Shown: positions 34,955-43,924, numbered from the stretch's first letter. The stretch: DNA of 64,000 nucleotides from JAMXLO01 sp963819855 (GCA_963819855.1 CAWFYC010000031.1:62001-126000); one strand, 5' to 3'. Notes: generated by a model from the letters alone, not told the origin. Translations and numbers: made by a program.

Positions 34955-37302
34955 CTACTCCGCCGCCAGCACCTTGCGAGGCGGCGTCTGCACCACCGGC
35001 GCCAGCTCCGGCGCGTCGAATGACGCGACGCGCCGCTCCTGCGCTGCGGGCCGGTACAGCGTATCGCGCTGGACGGGGACCCGGCCGATCGAGCGGATCA
35101 GCCCCTCCATCGCCTCGGGCGGAAACTCCTGCCCGTGCTGCGTGCCGGCGGCGCGGGAGATGCTCTCGTTCATCAGCGTGCCGCCGAGATCGTTGGCGCC
35201 GGCATTCAGGCACAGCGCGGCGCCGTCCGGCCCCATCTTCACCCACGAGGTCTGGATGTTGGTGATCAGCGGATGCAGCGCGAGCCGCGCCACCGCGTGC
35301 ATCAGCACCGCCTCGCGCAGGGTCGGTCCCTTGCGCGCCTGGCCGCGCAGATACATCGGCGCCTCCATGTGCACGAACGGCAGCGGCACGAATTCGGTGA
35401 TGCCGCCGGTCTCCGCCTGCAGGTCGCGCAGCACGCAGCAGATGCCGCGCCCAGGATACCGGCCGTTCCACATGGCCGTACATGATCGTCGATGTGGTGC
35501 GCAGACCGAGCCGCATGCGCCGTGCGCACCACCTCGAGCCACTGTGCGGTGTTCATCTTGTCCGGGCAGATGATCGCTCGCACCTCGTCGTCGAGGATCT
35601 CGGCCGCGGTGCCCGGCAGCGTGCCAAGTCCCGCATCCTTGAGTTGCGCCAGGAACTCGTGCAGCGACAGACCGAGCGTCGCCGCGCCCTGCGTCACCTC
35701 CAGCGGCGAGAACGCGTGGATGTGCATGTCGGGCAGCGCCTGCTTGATCGCGCGGCAGATGCCGAGATAGGTCGCGCCGGTGTAGTCGGGATGGATGCCG
35801 CCTTGCAGGCACACCTCGGTCGCACCGCGGTCCCACGCCTCTTGCGAGCGCCGCACCACCTCGTCCAGCGCCAGGTCGTACGGCGTGCCGCGCAGCGCCT
35901 CGTGCGTCTTGCCCTTGGAGAACGCGCAGAACCGGCAGCGGTAGTAACAGATGTTGGTGTAGTTGATGTTGCGGTTGACCACGTAGCGCACGATTTCGCC
36001 GCTGACCGACTGACGCAGCGCGTCGGCGGCGGTGATGACATGGTCGTAGTCGGCGTCGCGCGCCGCGAACAACCGCACGATCTCGGCCTCGTCCAGCCTT
36101 GCGCCCGACACCGCCTTCGCCACCGCCTTGCCGACCGTGGGATCGATCCGGCGCAGCATCGCGTCCCGCTGCTTCGGCAGCACGGTAAGGCCGGGCGCCC
36201 AGTCGTCCTCGCGCGCCCAGCCCTCGGCGTCGATCGCGCGGCGCACGCGCGTGGCGATGTCGGGCGCACACCAACGGTCCGCGGCGAACGCATAGGTCGG
36301 ATAGACCGGCAGTCGCTGCACCAGCACCTTGCCCATCGCGGCGGTGCGCTGTGCCAGCGCCTCGATCTGTGGCCACGGCGCCTCGGGGTTCACGTGGTCG
36401 GGCGTCACCGGCGACACGCCGCCCCAGTCGTCGATGCCGGCGTCGATCAGCTGCTGATACACGCCCGGCGACAGGTTCGGCGGCGCCTGCACGTGGACAT
36501 CGTCAGGCAGGATCAGCCGCGCCGCGGCGATGCTCCACAGCAGGTCGTCGAGATCCGGTTCCGGCGCCGCGGCCCGCTTGGTGTTCGGCTTGGCGCGGAA
36601 GTTCTGCACGATCACTTCCTGGATGTGGCCGTAGCGCGCGTGCAGGTCGCCGATCGCGAGCAGCGACTCGATCCGTTCCGCGCGCGTCTCGCCGATGCCG
36701 ATCAGGATGCCGGTGGTGAACGGCACCGCGAGCTCGCCGGCCAGCCGCATCATCTCCAGCCGCACCGCGGGCGCCTTGTCCGGCGAGCCGTAGTGCACGC
36801 CGCCCGGCTCGCACAGCCGATCGCTGCTGGATTCCAGCATGATGCCCATGCTCGCCGAGACCGCGCGCAGCGAGGCGATCTCGTCGCGCGACATGATGCC
36901 GGGGTTCACGTGCGGCAGCAGCCCGGTCTCCTTCAGCACCAGCGCGCACATCTCGCGCAGGTATTCGATGGTTGTCGTATGCCCGAGCGCCGCCAGCGCC
37001 TCTCGTGCGGCGCGATAGCGCAGCTCCGGCTTGTCGCCGAGGGTGAACAACGCCTCGGTGCAGCCCGCCTCGGCGCCGGCGCGCGCGATGTCCAACACTG
37101 CTTCATGCGACAGATACGCGGCCCGCCCGGCGCGCGGCCGTTCGGCGAAGGTGCAGTAGTGGCACACGTCGCGGCACAGCTTGGTCAGCGGAATGAACAC
37201 CTTGCGCGAATACGACACCAGCCGCCCATGCGCGGCGTCGCGCTTGGCCGACGCACGCGCCATGAGTTCCTCGAGCGGCGTGGATTCGATATCGGTTGTC
37301 AT
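34955..37302 (-). pseudogene. fbiC: 7,8-didemethyl-8-hydroxy-5-deazariboflavin (Fo) synthase, fused CofG-CofH, two frameshifts
   Basis: A fused two-radical-SAM protein. The first half has the CofG cluster motif LCRDVCHYCTF (CxxxCxxC) near residue 47, and the second the CofH motif NICYYRCRFCAF near residue 455. Together they build the deazaflavin Fo from tyrosine and a ribityl-uracil. The reading is open from 37302 to about 35510, where one extra base shifts it; a second extra base near 35433 shifts it again, after which TGGITEFVPLPFVHMEAPMY and the ending RKVLAAE follow. Both changes are insertions, so the second does not repair the first. The loss is in the CofH C-terminal region. Both iron-sulphur motifs remain in the long open part. 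Confidence 0.88.
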
Positions 37303-37379
37303 GCCTTGCGTGCTCCTGGCTCCCGGCGGCGGATCGTGTGCTATCGTTATTGCCGACGCAATTCAAGCGGGAGGAACAA

Positions 37380-38333
37380 ATGCAGATCGGGTGCAGCGCG
37401 CCGAGCAGTGGACCCCTGATCGCCCCGGACAGCTTGGTACGGATCGCCACCGAGGCCGAGATGCTGGGCTTCGACTACATCACCGTCAGCGACCACGTGA
37501 TGATTCCGAAGAGCATCGCCTCGCGCTATCCATACAGTGAGTTCGGCGAGTTCCCCTCCGGTGCCGGCGCGGCGCGGCTGGAACAGCTCACCACCGCCGC
37601 GTTCATCGCCGCTGCCACGTCGAAGCTGCGCATCGTTACCTCGGTGATGGTGGTGCCGCATCGCCCGGCGGTGCTGACCGCGAAGATCCTGGCAACCATC
37701 GACTATCTATCGAAGGGGCGCCTGACGCTGGGGATCGGTGCCGGCTGGTGCAAGGAAGAGTTCGAGGCGATCGGCGCGCCGCCGTTCGAGGATCGCGGGA
37801 CCGTCACCGACGAATGGATGATGGCGTGCAAGGAGCTGTGGGCGAACGACGATCCGAAGTTCGACGGGAAGTACACCAAATTCTCCGACGTGGTGTTCAC
37901 GCCGAAGCCGGTGCAAAAATCGATTCCGATCTGGGTCGGCGGCGAGAGCGGACCGGCGCTGCGACGGACCGCGAAGTACGCCGATGCGTGGTATCCGATC
38001 GGCACCAATCCGCAGTTTCCGATGGATACGCTGACGCGCTTCAAGGCCGGCGTGGCCAGGCTGCGCGATCTGACCGCGAAGGCCGGACGCGATCCCGCGG
38101 CGGTGACCGTCGCCTATCGCATTTCGTCCAACGCGGAGGCGCAACCGAAGGGCACGGTGGACGGCGAGCGCAAGCTGTTCACCGGCGGTGCGGCGGATTT
38201 CGTCGGCGACATCAAGGCGTTGGCCGAGGCGGGTGTGACGTCGTTCGATTCCGGCATGTTCGCACCGACGTTGGCCGGGACCATCGACAACATGCGCCGG
38301 TTCAAGGACGAGGTGATGGCGAAGGTGAAGTGA
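37380..38333 (+). CDS. LLM class F420-dependent oxidoreductase (TIGR03619-like), paralogue 1
   Basis: A 317-residue luciferase-fold protein. It opens MQIGCSAPSSGPLIAPDSLV, has the early FDYITVSDHVMIPKSI segment, the barrel strand SKGRLTLGIGAGWCKEEFEA and VQKSIPIWVGGESGPALRRT, typical of the F420-dependent TIGR03619 subfamily. It would use reduced F420 (or FMN) to reduce or oxygenate an unknown substrate. Ribosome-binding site GGGAGGAAC. It is divergent from fbiC, 77 bp apart, and followed by a close paralogue. All conserved blocks are intact. Confidence 0.87.
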   Translation: MQIGCSAPSSGPLIAPDSLVRIATEAEMLGFDYITVSDHVMIPKSIASRYPYSEFGEFPSGAGAARLEQLTTAAFIAAATSKLRIVTSVMVVPHRPAVLTAKILATIDYLSKGRLTLGIGAGWCKEEFEAIGAPPFEDRGTVTDEWMMACKELWANDDPKFDGKYTKFSDVVFTPKPVQKSIPIWVGGESGPALRRTAKYADAWYPIGTNPQFPMDTLTRFKAGVARLRDLTAKAGRDPAAVTVAYRISSNAEAQPKGTVDGERKLFTGGAADFVGDIKALAEAGVTSFDSGMFAPTLAGTIDNMRRFKDEVMAKVK

Positions 38334-38340
38334 CTTCGCG

Positions 38341-38438
38341 GCACCCCCTCCCAACCCTCCCCCGCTTCGCGGGAGAGGGAATTCAGCGCCGGCAATACCC
38401 CCTCTCCCGCGAAGCGGGGGAGGGTTGGGAGGGGGTGC
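38341..38438. repeat. Perfect 39-bp inverted repeat between the two LLM paralogues
   Basis: Bases 38341-38379 and 38400-38438 are exact reverse complements (39 bp arms), with 20 bp between. The arms contain CCCGCTTCGCGGGAGAG, the same CTCTCCCGC/GCGGGAGAG core seen in the DUF559-flanking repeats. The element would form a very stable cruciform or RNA stem, and sits in the intergenic space just before the ribosome-binding site of the second paralogue. Confidence 0.85.
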
Positions 38439-38453
38439 ATCAAAGGAGGGCAT

Positions 38454-39407
38454 ATGCAAATCGGTTTCAACGCGCCCACCACCGGCGCTCTGATCGAACC
38501 TGACAGCCTGCGCCGCATCATCACCGAAGGCGAGGCGCTGGGCTTCGACTACACCACCGTCAGCGACCACATCATGGTGCCGCGCAACCTCGACTCGAAA
38601 TACCCCTACACCGACGGCGGCGAATTCCCGGCCGGCACCGCGGCGGCCTGGCTGGAACAGCTCACCACCACCGCCTACATCGCCGCGTTGACCACGAAGC
38701 TGCGCTTCGTCATGTCGGTGATGGTGGTGCCACATCGCCCCGCCGTGCTGACCGCGAAAATCCTCGCCACCATCGACTATCTGTCGAAAGGCCGCCTCAC
38801 CCTCGGCATCGGCGTCGGCTGGTGCCGCGAGGAATTCGAGGCGATCGCCGCTGCTCCGTTCGACGACCGCGGCCACGTCACCGACGAATGGATGATGGCC
38901 TGCAAGGAACTGTGGTCGAACGACAATCCGCGCTTCGACGGCAAATACGTGAAGTTCTCCGACGTGGTGTTCACGCCGAAGCCGGTGCAGCAGCCGATCC
39001 CGATCTGGGTCGGCGGCGAAAGCGCACCCGCGCTGCGCCGCATCGTGCGTTATGCCGATTGCTGGTACCCGGTCGGCACCAATCCGCAATTCCCGATGAA
39101 CACGGTCAGCCGCTTCAGGACCGGCCTCGCGCGGTTCCGCGGCTTTGCCGAGAAGGGTGGGCGCGATCCCGCCAGCCTCCAGGTCGCCTTGCGCGTCCTC
39201 ATCGGTCCGTCGGCGCGGCCGCGCCGCATGATCGACGGCGAGGGCGAGATGTTCACCGGCGGCACAGCCGACTACGTTGGCGACATCAAGACGCTCGAGG
39301 AGCTGGGCGTCAGTGCGGTCGATGTCCGCCTGTTCGCCACCACGCTGGATGGCACCATCGACAACATGCGTCGCTTCCGCGACGAGGTGATGGCGAAGGT
39401 CCGATAG
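38454..39407 (+). CDS. LLM class F420-dependent oxidoreductase (TIGR03619-like), paralogue 2
   Basis: A 317-residue protein, the same length as paralogue 1 and similar throughout (MQIGFNAPTTGALIEPDSLR; FDYTTVSDHIMVPRNLD; SKGRLTLGIGVGWCREEFEA; VQQPIPIWVGGESAPALRRI). The C-terminal thirds diverge more. It probably arose by tandem duplication and may act on a related substrate. AAAGGAGGG lies before the ATG. It continues with the next LLM gene after only 13 bp, so the second and third genes are surely co-transcribed; paralogue 1 may be partly insulated by the inverted repeat. Confidence 0.88.
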   Translation: MQIGFNAPTTGALIEPDSLRRIITEGEALGFDYTTVSDHIMVPRNLDSKYPYTDGGEFPAGTAAAWLEQLTTTAYIAALTTKLRFVMSVMVVPHRPAVLTAKILATIDYLSKGRLTLGIGVGWCREEFEAIAAAPFDDRGHVTDEWMMACKELWSNDNPRFDGKYVKFSDVVFTPKPVQQPIPIWVGGESAPALRRIVRYADCWYPVGTNPQFPMNTVSRFRTGLARFRGFAEKGGRDPASLQVALRVLIGPSARPRRMIDGEGEMFTGGTADYVGDIKTLEELGVSAVDVRLFATTLDGTIDNMRRFRDEVMAKVR

Positions 39408-39420
39408 GAGGAGAGAGCCA

Positions 39421-40467
39421 ATGCCAATGCAACTCGGCCTGACGATGCGGATCAACGGGCAGACGCCAAAGCTCAGCATGGACGAGGTGCTGGAGGCGGA
39501 ACGCCTCGGCTATGTTTCGGTGTGGTCGGGCGAGGCCTGGGGCACCGATGCGGTATCGCCGGTCGCCTGGGTGCTGGCGCGCACCACGAAGATCAAGGCT
39601 GGCACTGCGATCATGCAGATGCAGGCGCGCACGCCGTCCTGCGCGGCGATGACCGCGATGACGCTGAACGCGCTGTCCGGCGGGCGGTTTCTGCTGGGCG
39701 TCGGGCCGTCCGGGCCGCAGGTGATCGAGGGCTGGCACGGCGTGGCGTACGGCAAGCCGCTCGGCCGCACCAAGGAATACATCGCGATCATCCGCAAGGC
39801 TCTGGCGCGCGAGGCGCCGCTGACCTGGCAGGGCGAGCACTACCAGATTCCCTATGTCGGACCCGGCGCGACAGGGTTGGGCAAGCCGCTGCGCAGCATC
39901 GTGCATGGCGATCCCACCATGAAGATCTACACCGCGTCGATCACGCCTGCCGGGCTGCGCACCGCGGGCGAGGTGTCGGACGGCACGCTGCCGATCTGGT
40001 TCTCGCCGGAGCAGGCGGATCAGGTGGTGCAGCCGGTGATCGATGGCCGTGCCAAGGCGGGGAAGTCGCGCGACCTGGACGGGTTCGATATGGCGCCGTA
40101 CGTCAAGATCGCGATGGGCAACGATCTCCAGGCATGCCGCGATGCGCTGCGGCCGAACCTCGCGCTGTACATCGGCGGAATGGGCGCGCGGTCGAAGAAT
40201 TTCTACAACGACTTCGCGGTGCGGCTTGGCTACGAGGAAGCGGCGGCGAAGATCCAGGACCTGTATCTCGACGGGCACAAGAAGGATGCCGAGGCGCTGG
40301 TGCCTGACAAGCTGATCGACGAGATCGCGCTGGTCGGGACGGCCGATCGGATCAAGGATCGCCTGCAGGCGTGGCAACAGGTGGCGAAGGACGGCAAGCT
40401 GACCACGCTGGTGCTGACCGGCGCCTCGGTGGACGCGCTGCGTGTGGTCGCCGAGGCGGTGCTGTAA
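39421..40467 (+). CDS. LLM class F420-dependent oxidoreductase (TIGR03559-like)
   Basis: A 348-residue luciferase-fold protein of a different branch than the two upstream. It opens MPMQLGLTMRINGQTPKLSM and contains AERLGYVSVWSGEAWGTDAV, SGGRFLLGVGPSGPQVIEGW and VPDKLIDEIALVGTADRIKD, matching the group of F420-dependent reductases with VEGWHG near residue 105. Ribosome-binding site AGGAGGAGAGAG. The gene immediately follows paralogue 2. A three-gene F420 enzyme array beside the cofactor genes suggests one dedicated F420 pathway, but the substrate is unknown. Confidence 0.87.
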   Translation: MPMQLGLTMRINGQTPKLSMDEVLEAERLGYVSVWSGEAWGTDAVSPVAWVLARTTKIKAGTAIMQMQARTPSCAAMTAMTLNALSGGRFLLGVGPSGPQVIEGWHGVAYGKPLGRTKEYIAIIRKALAREAPLTWQGEHYQIPYVGPGATGLGKPLRSIVHGDPTMKIYTASITPAGLRTAGEVSDGTLPIWFSPEQADQVVQPVIDGRAKAGKSRDLDGFDMAPYVKIAMGNDLQACRDALRPNLALYIGGMGARSKNFYNDFAVRLGYEEAAAKIQDLYLDGHKKDAEALVPDKLIDEIALVGTADRIKDRLQAWQQVAKDGKLTTLVLTGASVDALRVVAEAVL

Positions 40468-40617
40468 CGCCGGCACACCCCGGATCGGCATTGCGGCGGA
40501 TACATGAACAGGCTTTTCAATTTGACGTGCGACTTTTGACAAGCCGTGCGGTGGCCCCAAGTCTGGGCTGACCGAAATCGGGCGCTGGTTCCCGCACCTG
40601 ACCTCAAGGAGGTGGCG

Positions 40618-41631
40618 ATGGCGAAGATGCAGGCAGTGCAGGTGGCGCGCGCCGGTGCGCTTGAACTCGTCGAGCGCGACCTGCCCGAACCGGCGCGCGG
40701 CGAGGTCCGCGTCCGTGTCGAGGCCTGCGGCGTGTGTCATAGCGACAGTCTCACGGTCGAAGTGCAGTGGCCCGGCCTTTCCCTTCCGCGCATCCCCGGC
40801 CACGAGATCGCCGGTGTGATCGACGCTCTCGGTGCCGGCGTGGCCGGCTGGCGTGTCGGACAGCGCGTCGGCGTCGGCTGGTTCGGCGGGCATTGCGGTT
40901 ATTGCGAGCCGTGCCGGCGTGGCTGGCTGATCGACTGCCGCAACCTGCGCATCCCCGGCATCTCGTACGACGGCGGCTATGCCGAGGCGATCGTGGTCCC
41001 GGCCGATGCGCTCGCCGCGATCCCCGACGACAGGGGCGCCGCCGATGCCGCGCCGTTGCTGTGCGCCGGGGTCACCAGCTTCAATGCGCTCCGCCACAGC
41101 GGGGCGATGCCGGGCGACGTGGTGGCGATCCTGGGGATCGGCGGCCTCGGCCACCTCGGCGTGCAGTTCGCCAACAAGCTCGGCTTCCGCACCGTCGCGA
41201 TCGCCCGCGGCGCCGACAAGGAGCCGCTCGCCCGCAAGCTTGGCGCGCACCACTACATCGACAGCGCGGCCGAGGACGTGGCTGCTGCACTCAATCGCCT
41301 CGGCGGCGCACGGGTCGTGCTGGCGACCATCACCAGTGCCAAGGCGATGTCGCCAGTGATCAACGGCCTCGCGGTGCGCGGGCAGCTCATCGTGGTGGGT
41401 ATCGACGCCGAACCGATCCAGATATCGCCGCTGCAACTGCTCGTCTCGAGCCGCAGCGTCGTGGGCCATGCCTCCGGCGCGTCGATCGACTCGCAGGACA
41501 CGCTCGCGTTCAGCGCGCTGTCGGGCGTGCGGCCGATGATCGAGACCATTCCGCTGGCGCGTGCGCCGGAGGCCTATGCGCGGATGATGCGCGGCGACGC
41601 GCGCTTCCGCATGGTGTTGACGATGGCGTAG
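40618..41631 (+). CDS. Zinc-dependent alcohol dehydrogenase (MDR family)
   Basis: A 337-residue medium-chain dehydrogenase. Catalytic zinc residues lie in EACGVCHSDSL and PRIPGHEIAGVI; the structural zinc is formed by the four cysteines in GHCGYCEPCRRGWLIDC; the Rossmann motif is VAILGIGGLGHLGVQFANKL. It oxidises an alcohol or reduces an aldehyde with NAD(P). The ATG at 40618 follows AAGGAGGTGGCG. It is co-directional with the LLM array but 150 bp downstream, so it may be in the same or a separate unit. Close to the YahK/CAD-like alcohol dehydrogenases. Confidence 0.88.
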   Translation: MAKMQAVQVARAGALELVERDLPEPARGEVRVRVEACGVCHSDSLTVEVQWPGLSLPRIPGHEIAGVIDALGAGVAGWRVGQRVGVGWFGGHCGYCEPCRRGWLIDCRNLRIPGISYDGGYAEAIVVPADALAAIPDDRGAADAAPLLCAGVTSFNALRHSGAMPGDVVAILGIGGLGHLGVQFANKLGFRTVAIARGADKEPLARKLGAHHYIDSAAEDVAAALNRLGGARVVLATITSAKAMSPVINGLAVRGQLIVVGIDAEPIQISPLQLLVSSRSVVGHASGASIDSQDTLAFSALSGVRPMIETIPLARAPEAYARMMRGDARFRMVLTMA

Positions 41632-41669
41632 TCGCAGTACTTCCGCAAATCTGGTTGGCGCCGGCACGA

Positions 41670-41939
41670 ATGGCAGATCACGGCACGGTTCGGGAGATCA
41701 TCCACACCGTCGGCAGCATCGGCCGGGCGCTGGTCTCACGTCATGAGCCGAACCAGGAGCTGCACGATCTCGCAGTCGAGTTGCGATCGTTGGAAGCTGA
41801 CTTCGTGGCTGGCCAATTGCCCGTGGCGAGGCTCGAAACTGTGCTGAAAATCATCGCGGGGTTCGAATACACGCCATGGCGGATGCCCACGGTGGTCGAG
41901 GATCTTTACAAGATGTGGACGCTGCTTGGCATGTTGTAG
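41670..41939 (+). CDS. Hypothetical small helical protein
   Basis: An 89-residue protein, MADHGTVREIIHTVGSIGRA to WTLLGML, rich in predicted helix (ELHDLAVELRSLEADFV). No domain is recognised. The start ATG is 38 bp after the alcohol dehydrogenase stop but lacks a strong ribosome-binding site. Codon use resembles neighbouring genes and the frame ends cleanly before the next gene, so I regard it as likely but unproven. Confidence 0.4.
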   Translation: MADHGTVREIIHTVGSIGRALVSRHEPNQELHDLAVELRSLEADFVAGQLPVARLETVLKIIAGFEYTPWRMPTVVEDLYKMWTLLGML

Positions 41940-42011
41940 TTGCACGCCGGGGTCGGCAAACAGGGTCGGCCCTACCACCAGTCGCGGCTTTCAGCCTGGG
42001 AGTGTTTGCTG

Positions 42012-42485
42012 GTGCAGTTCCCTCAGAATGGCGGTTGCCTTTGCGGCGCGCTTCGTTACGAGATCGCCCGCGTGCCGATTGCGGTCTACACCTGCCACTG
42101 CACCAACTGCCAGCGCGTTTTGGGCAGCGCATTCTCGTTGTCGTTAATCGTCGCTGACGAGGCCTTCCGGCTCTCGGGAAGCGAGCCGCGGCCGATCCAG
42201 CGCATAACCGACAGCGGGCGCACGGCGATCCGGTGGATCTGCCCGGAATGCGCCACGATCATCTGCAGTGGGTCAAAGCCTGGACAGCCCTCACCAATTG
42301 CGTTTCGCCGTGTGCAGGCCGGAACCCTGGACGACACCTCCTGGCTACGGCCGACGGCGCATTTCTGGACACGCAGTGCGCAGCCCTGGGTCGTGCTGCC
42401 TGCGGACGGACAGAGGTTCGAGACGCAGCCAGCGGACACCATGGGGTTCTTGTTATCGCAGCAGGCGAAGGGAAGCGGCCTTTGA
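42012..42485 (+). CDS. GFA family zinc-binding protein (glutathione-dependent formaldehyde-activating-like)
   Basis: A 157-residue protein of the GFA/CENP-V family. The segments GGCLCGALRYEIARVPIAVY, TCHCTNCQRVLGSAFSLSLI and IRWICPECATIICSG provide the cysteine pairs for structural and catalytic zinc. The GTG at 42012 is chosen because conserved sequence starts at PQNGGCLCG and no ATG is present. Proteins of this family are mostly of unknown activity; the original Gfa catalyses glutathione-formaldehyde adduct formation. It stands alone between a hypothetical gene and a short tandem repeat. Confidence 0.82.
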   Translation: MQFPQNGGCLCGALRYEIARVPIAVYTCHCTNCQRVLGSAFSLSLIVADEAFRLSGSEPRPIQRITDSGRTAIRWICPECATIICSGSKPGQPSPIAFRRVQAGTLDDTSWLRPTAHFWTRSAQPWVVLPADGQRFETQPADTMGFLLSQQAKGSGL

Positions 42486-42510
42486 CAGCTTGCCCAGGGG
42501 GGGATAGCGC

Positions 42511-42538
42511 CGGTTCCGGTTCCGGTTCCGGTTCCGGT
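42511..42538. repeat. Short tandem hexanucleotide repeat
   Basis: Four copies of CGGTTC followed by the variant CGGTGC, in the non-coding space after the GFA gene. This 268-bp space holds no supported gene. Such hexamer arrays can vary in copy number by slippage. Confidence 0.8.
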
Positions 42539-42753
42539 GCCGGGATCGCGGTACACCGTTCAACGAGCGTAGCGGCGGCGTCCATCGTCCCGGCCGGCGC
42601 AGTGCCCAGTGGCCACGATAGGCCACGGCGGCCAGATGATGGGAGGTCATCGAGAGGCTCCCGGCCGGCAGGTTTCGCTACTTCCTGATCTTCCCGGTCT
42701 GAACCATTTTCGGCCAGGCGCATTATTGGTGCGCAAATCGAGGATGTTCAGCC

Positions 42754-43341
42754 ATGAGGTTATCATTGTTCACGACAGCGTTGGTATTCACCGGTCTTGC
42801 CGGAGTAGCTTTCGCTCAAACTCCACCCGCCACGAACGTGCCGGCTCCGCCGCCAACCGTGACGGCTCCCGCGGTCGTGCCCGGCGCCCCTGTCGCAGCA
42901 TTAACGCAGCGGGATGCGGAGTTCATCGCAACACAACTCGAAAGTAATATGGCAGAGGTGCTGGCTGCTCAGCGGGCCTTGGAGCACAGCCAGAATCCCA
43001 ACGTGCGCGGCTTTGCACAAAAGATGATCACTGACCACAACTACGCGCAGGGCACCCTGGAGCCGATCGCATCGATGCATCAGATTCCGCCTCCCGCGCT
43101 GAGTGATCATCATCGTGAAATGCTCGATCGGCTGAGCCGGCTCTCTGGTCCAGCATTCGATCGAGAATATGTGAATAGCATGGTCAACGAACATGCTCTG
43201 GAGATTACCGAGTGTAATACCGAGCTGCCGGTCGTCGTGGACGCGCATGTCAGCGCCTGGGTTCAGAACACCCGACCCATGCTGTTGCAGCACCACGAAA
43301 TCGCCCAACAGCTTCTCATCAGCTTGCCGGCGGCGGGATAA
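42754..43341 (+). CDS. DUF4142 exported protein (ferritin-like helical)
   Basis: A 195-residue protein with a signal peptide (MRLSLFTTALVFTGLAGVAF, cleavage near AFAQTP), a proline-rich linker to about residue 47, and a DUF4142 helical domain (RDAEFIATQLESNMAEVLAA; RGFAQKMITDHNYAQGTLEP; REYVNSMVNEHALEITECNT). These domains form ferritin-like four-helix bundles, often induced by stress, with no established activity. The histidine positions in TDHNYAQ and NEHALEI are conserved in the family. It stands alone with intergenic space on both sides. Confidence 0.85.
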   Translation: MRLSLFTTALVFTGLAGVAFAQTPPATNVPAPPPTVTAPAVVPGAPVAALTQRDAEFIATQLESNMAEVLAAQRALEHSQNPNVRGFAQKMITDHNYAQGTLEPIASMHQIPPPALSDHHREMLDRLSRLSGPAFDREYVNSMVNEHALEITECNTELPVVVDAHVSAWVQNTRPMLLQHHEIAQQLLISLPAAG

Positions 43342-43423
43342 ACGACGGCGCCGATGACGGTACGGCGTTCGAGGCACCCCATTCCGGGAATGGTGCGGCG
43401 GTACGGGGAAAGGGTGTGTCTGC

Positions 43424-43924
43424 CTACCCCGCGTCACCGTACTTCGTGCCGTCCCAGATTTGCCGGTTCCCATCTTCGACGATCAGGTCCGGCATGCCCC
43501 GATGATGCGAAGTCGCAATCCGCACAGCGCCGCCCACCGTATCCATGATCTTGACCCACCGGCCGCCCGTGTATCTGAACGACACCGTGCTGCATCCAGC
43601 CGACCCGCACTCGCCGGACGACTGGAGCTGCACAAACAATAGCTCGTCCACATCGTTCAGGCGCGCCATTCCGACCAGCACCAGTGGGTCAGGTTCGTCG
43701 GCACGGGCTCGCTCGATCTCGCGCCGCATCAGTTGTCGCGCGAGCCTGTCGGCTTCGCTGCCCGGCCTGGCTGCCATCTCGACTGGCGCGCCGTCGGTGG
43801 TGCCCAGCCGGGACATGGTGCGCTCGACGCGCAGGCGTCCGTAGCAGGGTTTTTCTGCCGCCGTCACGGTCGATACGAGAACAGCGGCCAGGCCGCCCAA
43901 GGCGGCGCGGATGATCGGTTTCAT
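43424..43924 (-). CDS. Hypothetical periplasmic protein
   Basis: A 166-residue protein with an N-terminal signal peptide (MKPIIRAALGGLAAVLVSTV, cleavage near VTAAEKP) and two central cysteines (SGECGSAGC). It also has a VLVGMARLNDVDELLFVQLQ segment and the end VEDGNRQIWDGTKYGDAG. No family is recognised. The start at 43924 is preferred because it begins the signal peptide; an ATG at 43993 is upstream. It is convergent with the DUF4142 gene. Confidence 0.55.
   Translation of the reverse strand: MKPIIRAALGGLAAVLVSTVTAAEKPCYGRLRVERTMSRLGTTDGAPVEMAARPGSEADRLARQLMRREIERARADEPDPLVLVGMARLNDVDELLFVQLQSSGECGSAGCSTVSFRYTGGRWVKIMDTVGGAVRIATSHHRGMPDLIVEDGNRQIWDGTKYGDAG

Noticed and set aside
35433..35510. 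Programmed frameshifting in fbiC or cofD
   Set aside because: No slippery heptamer or downstream stem was seen at the sites, and homologues are read without a shift. An inserted base is simpler.
35482..37419. A 645-codon plus-strand frame opposite fbiC
   Set aside because: The radical-SAM motifs on the minus strand prove the coding direction; the plus frame has no similarity.
39310..41667. A 785-codon open frame on the minus strand over the LLM and alcohol dehydrogenase genes
   Set aside because: Antisense shadow of two intact plus-strand genes, with low-complexity composition and no family.
42511..42538. A CRISPR array
   Set aside because: The unit is six bases with no spacers. No other repeat-spacer pattern or cas gene is in the window.
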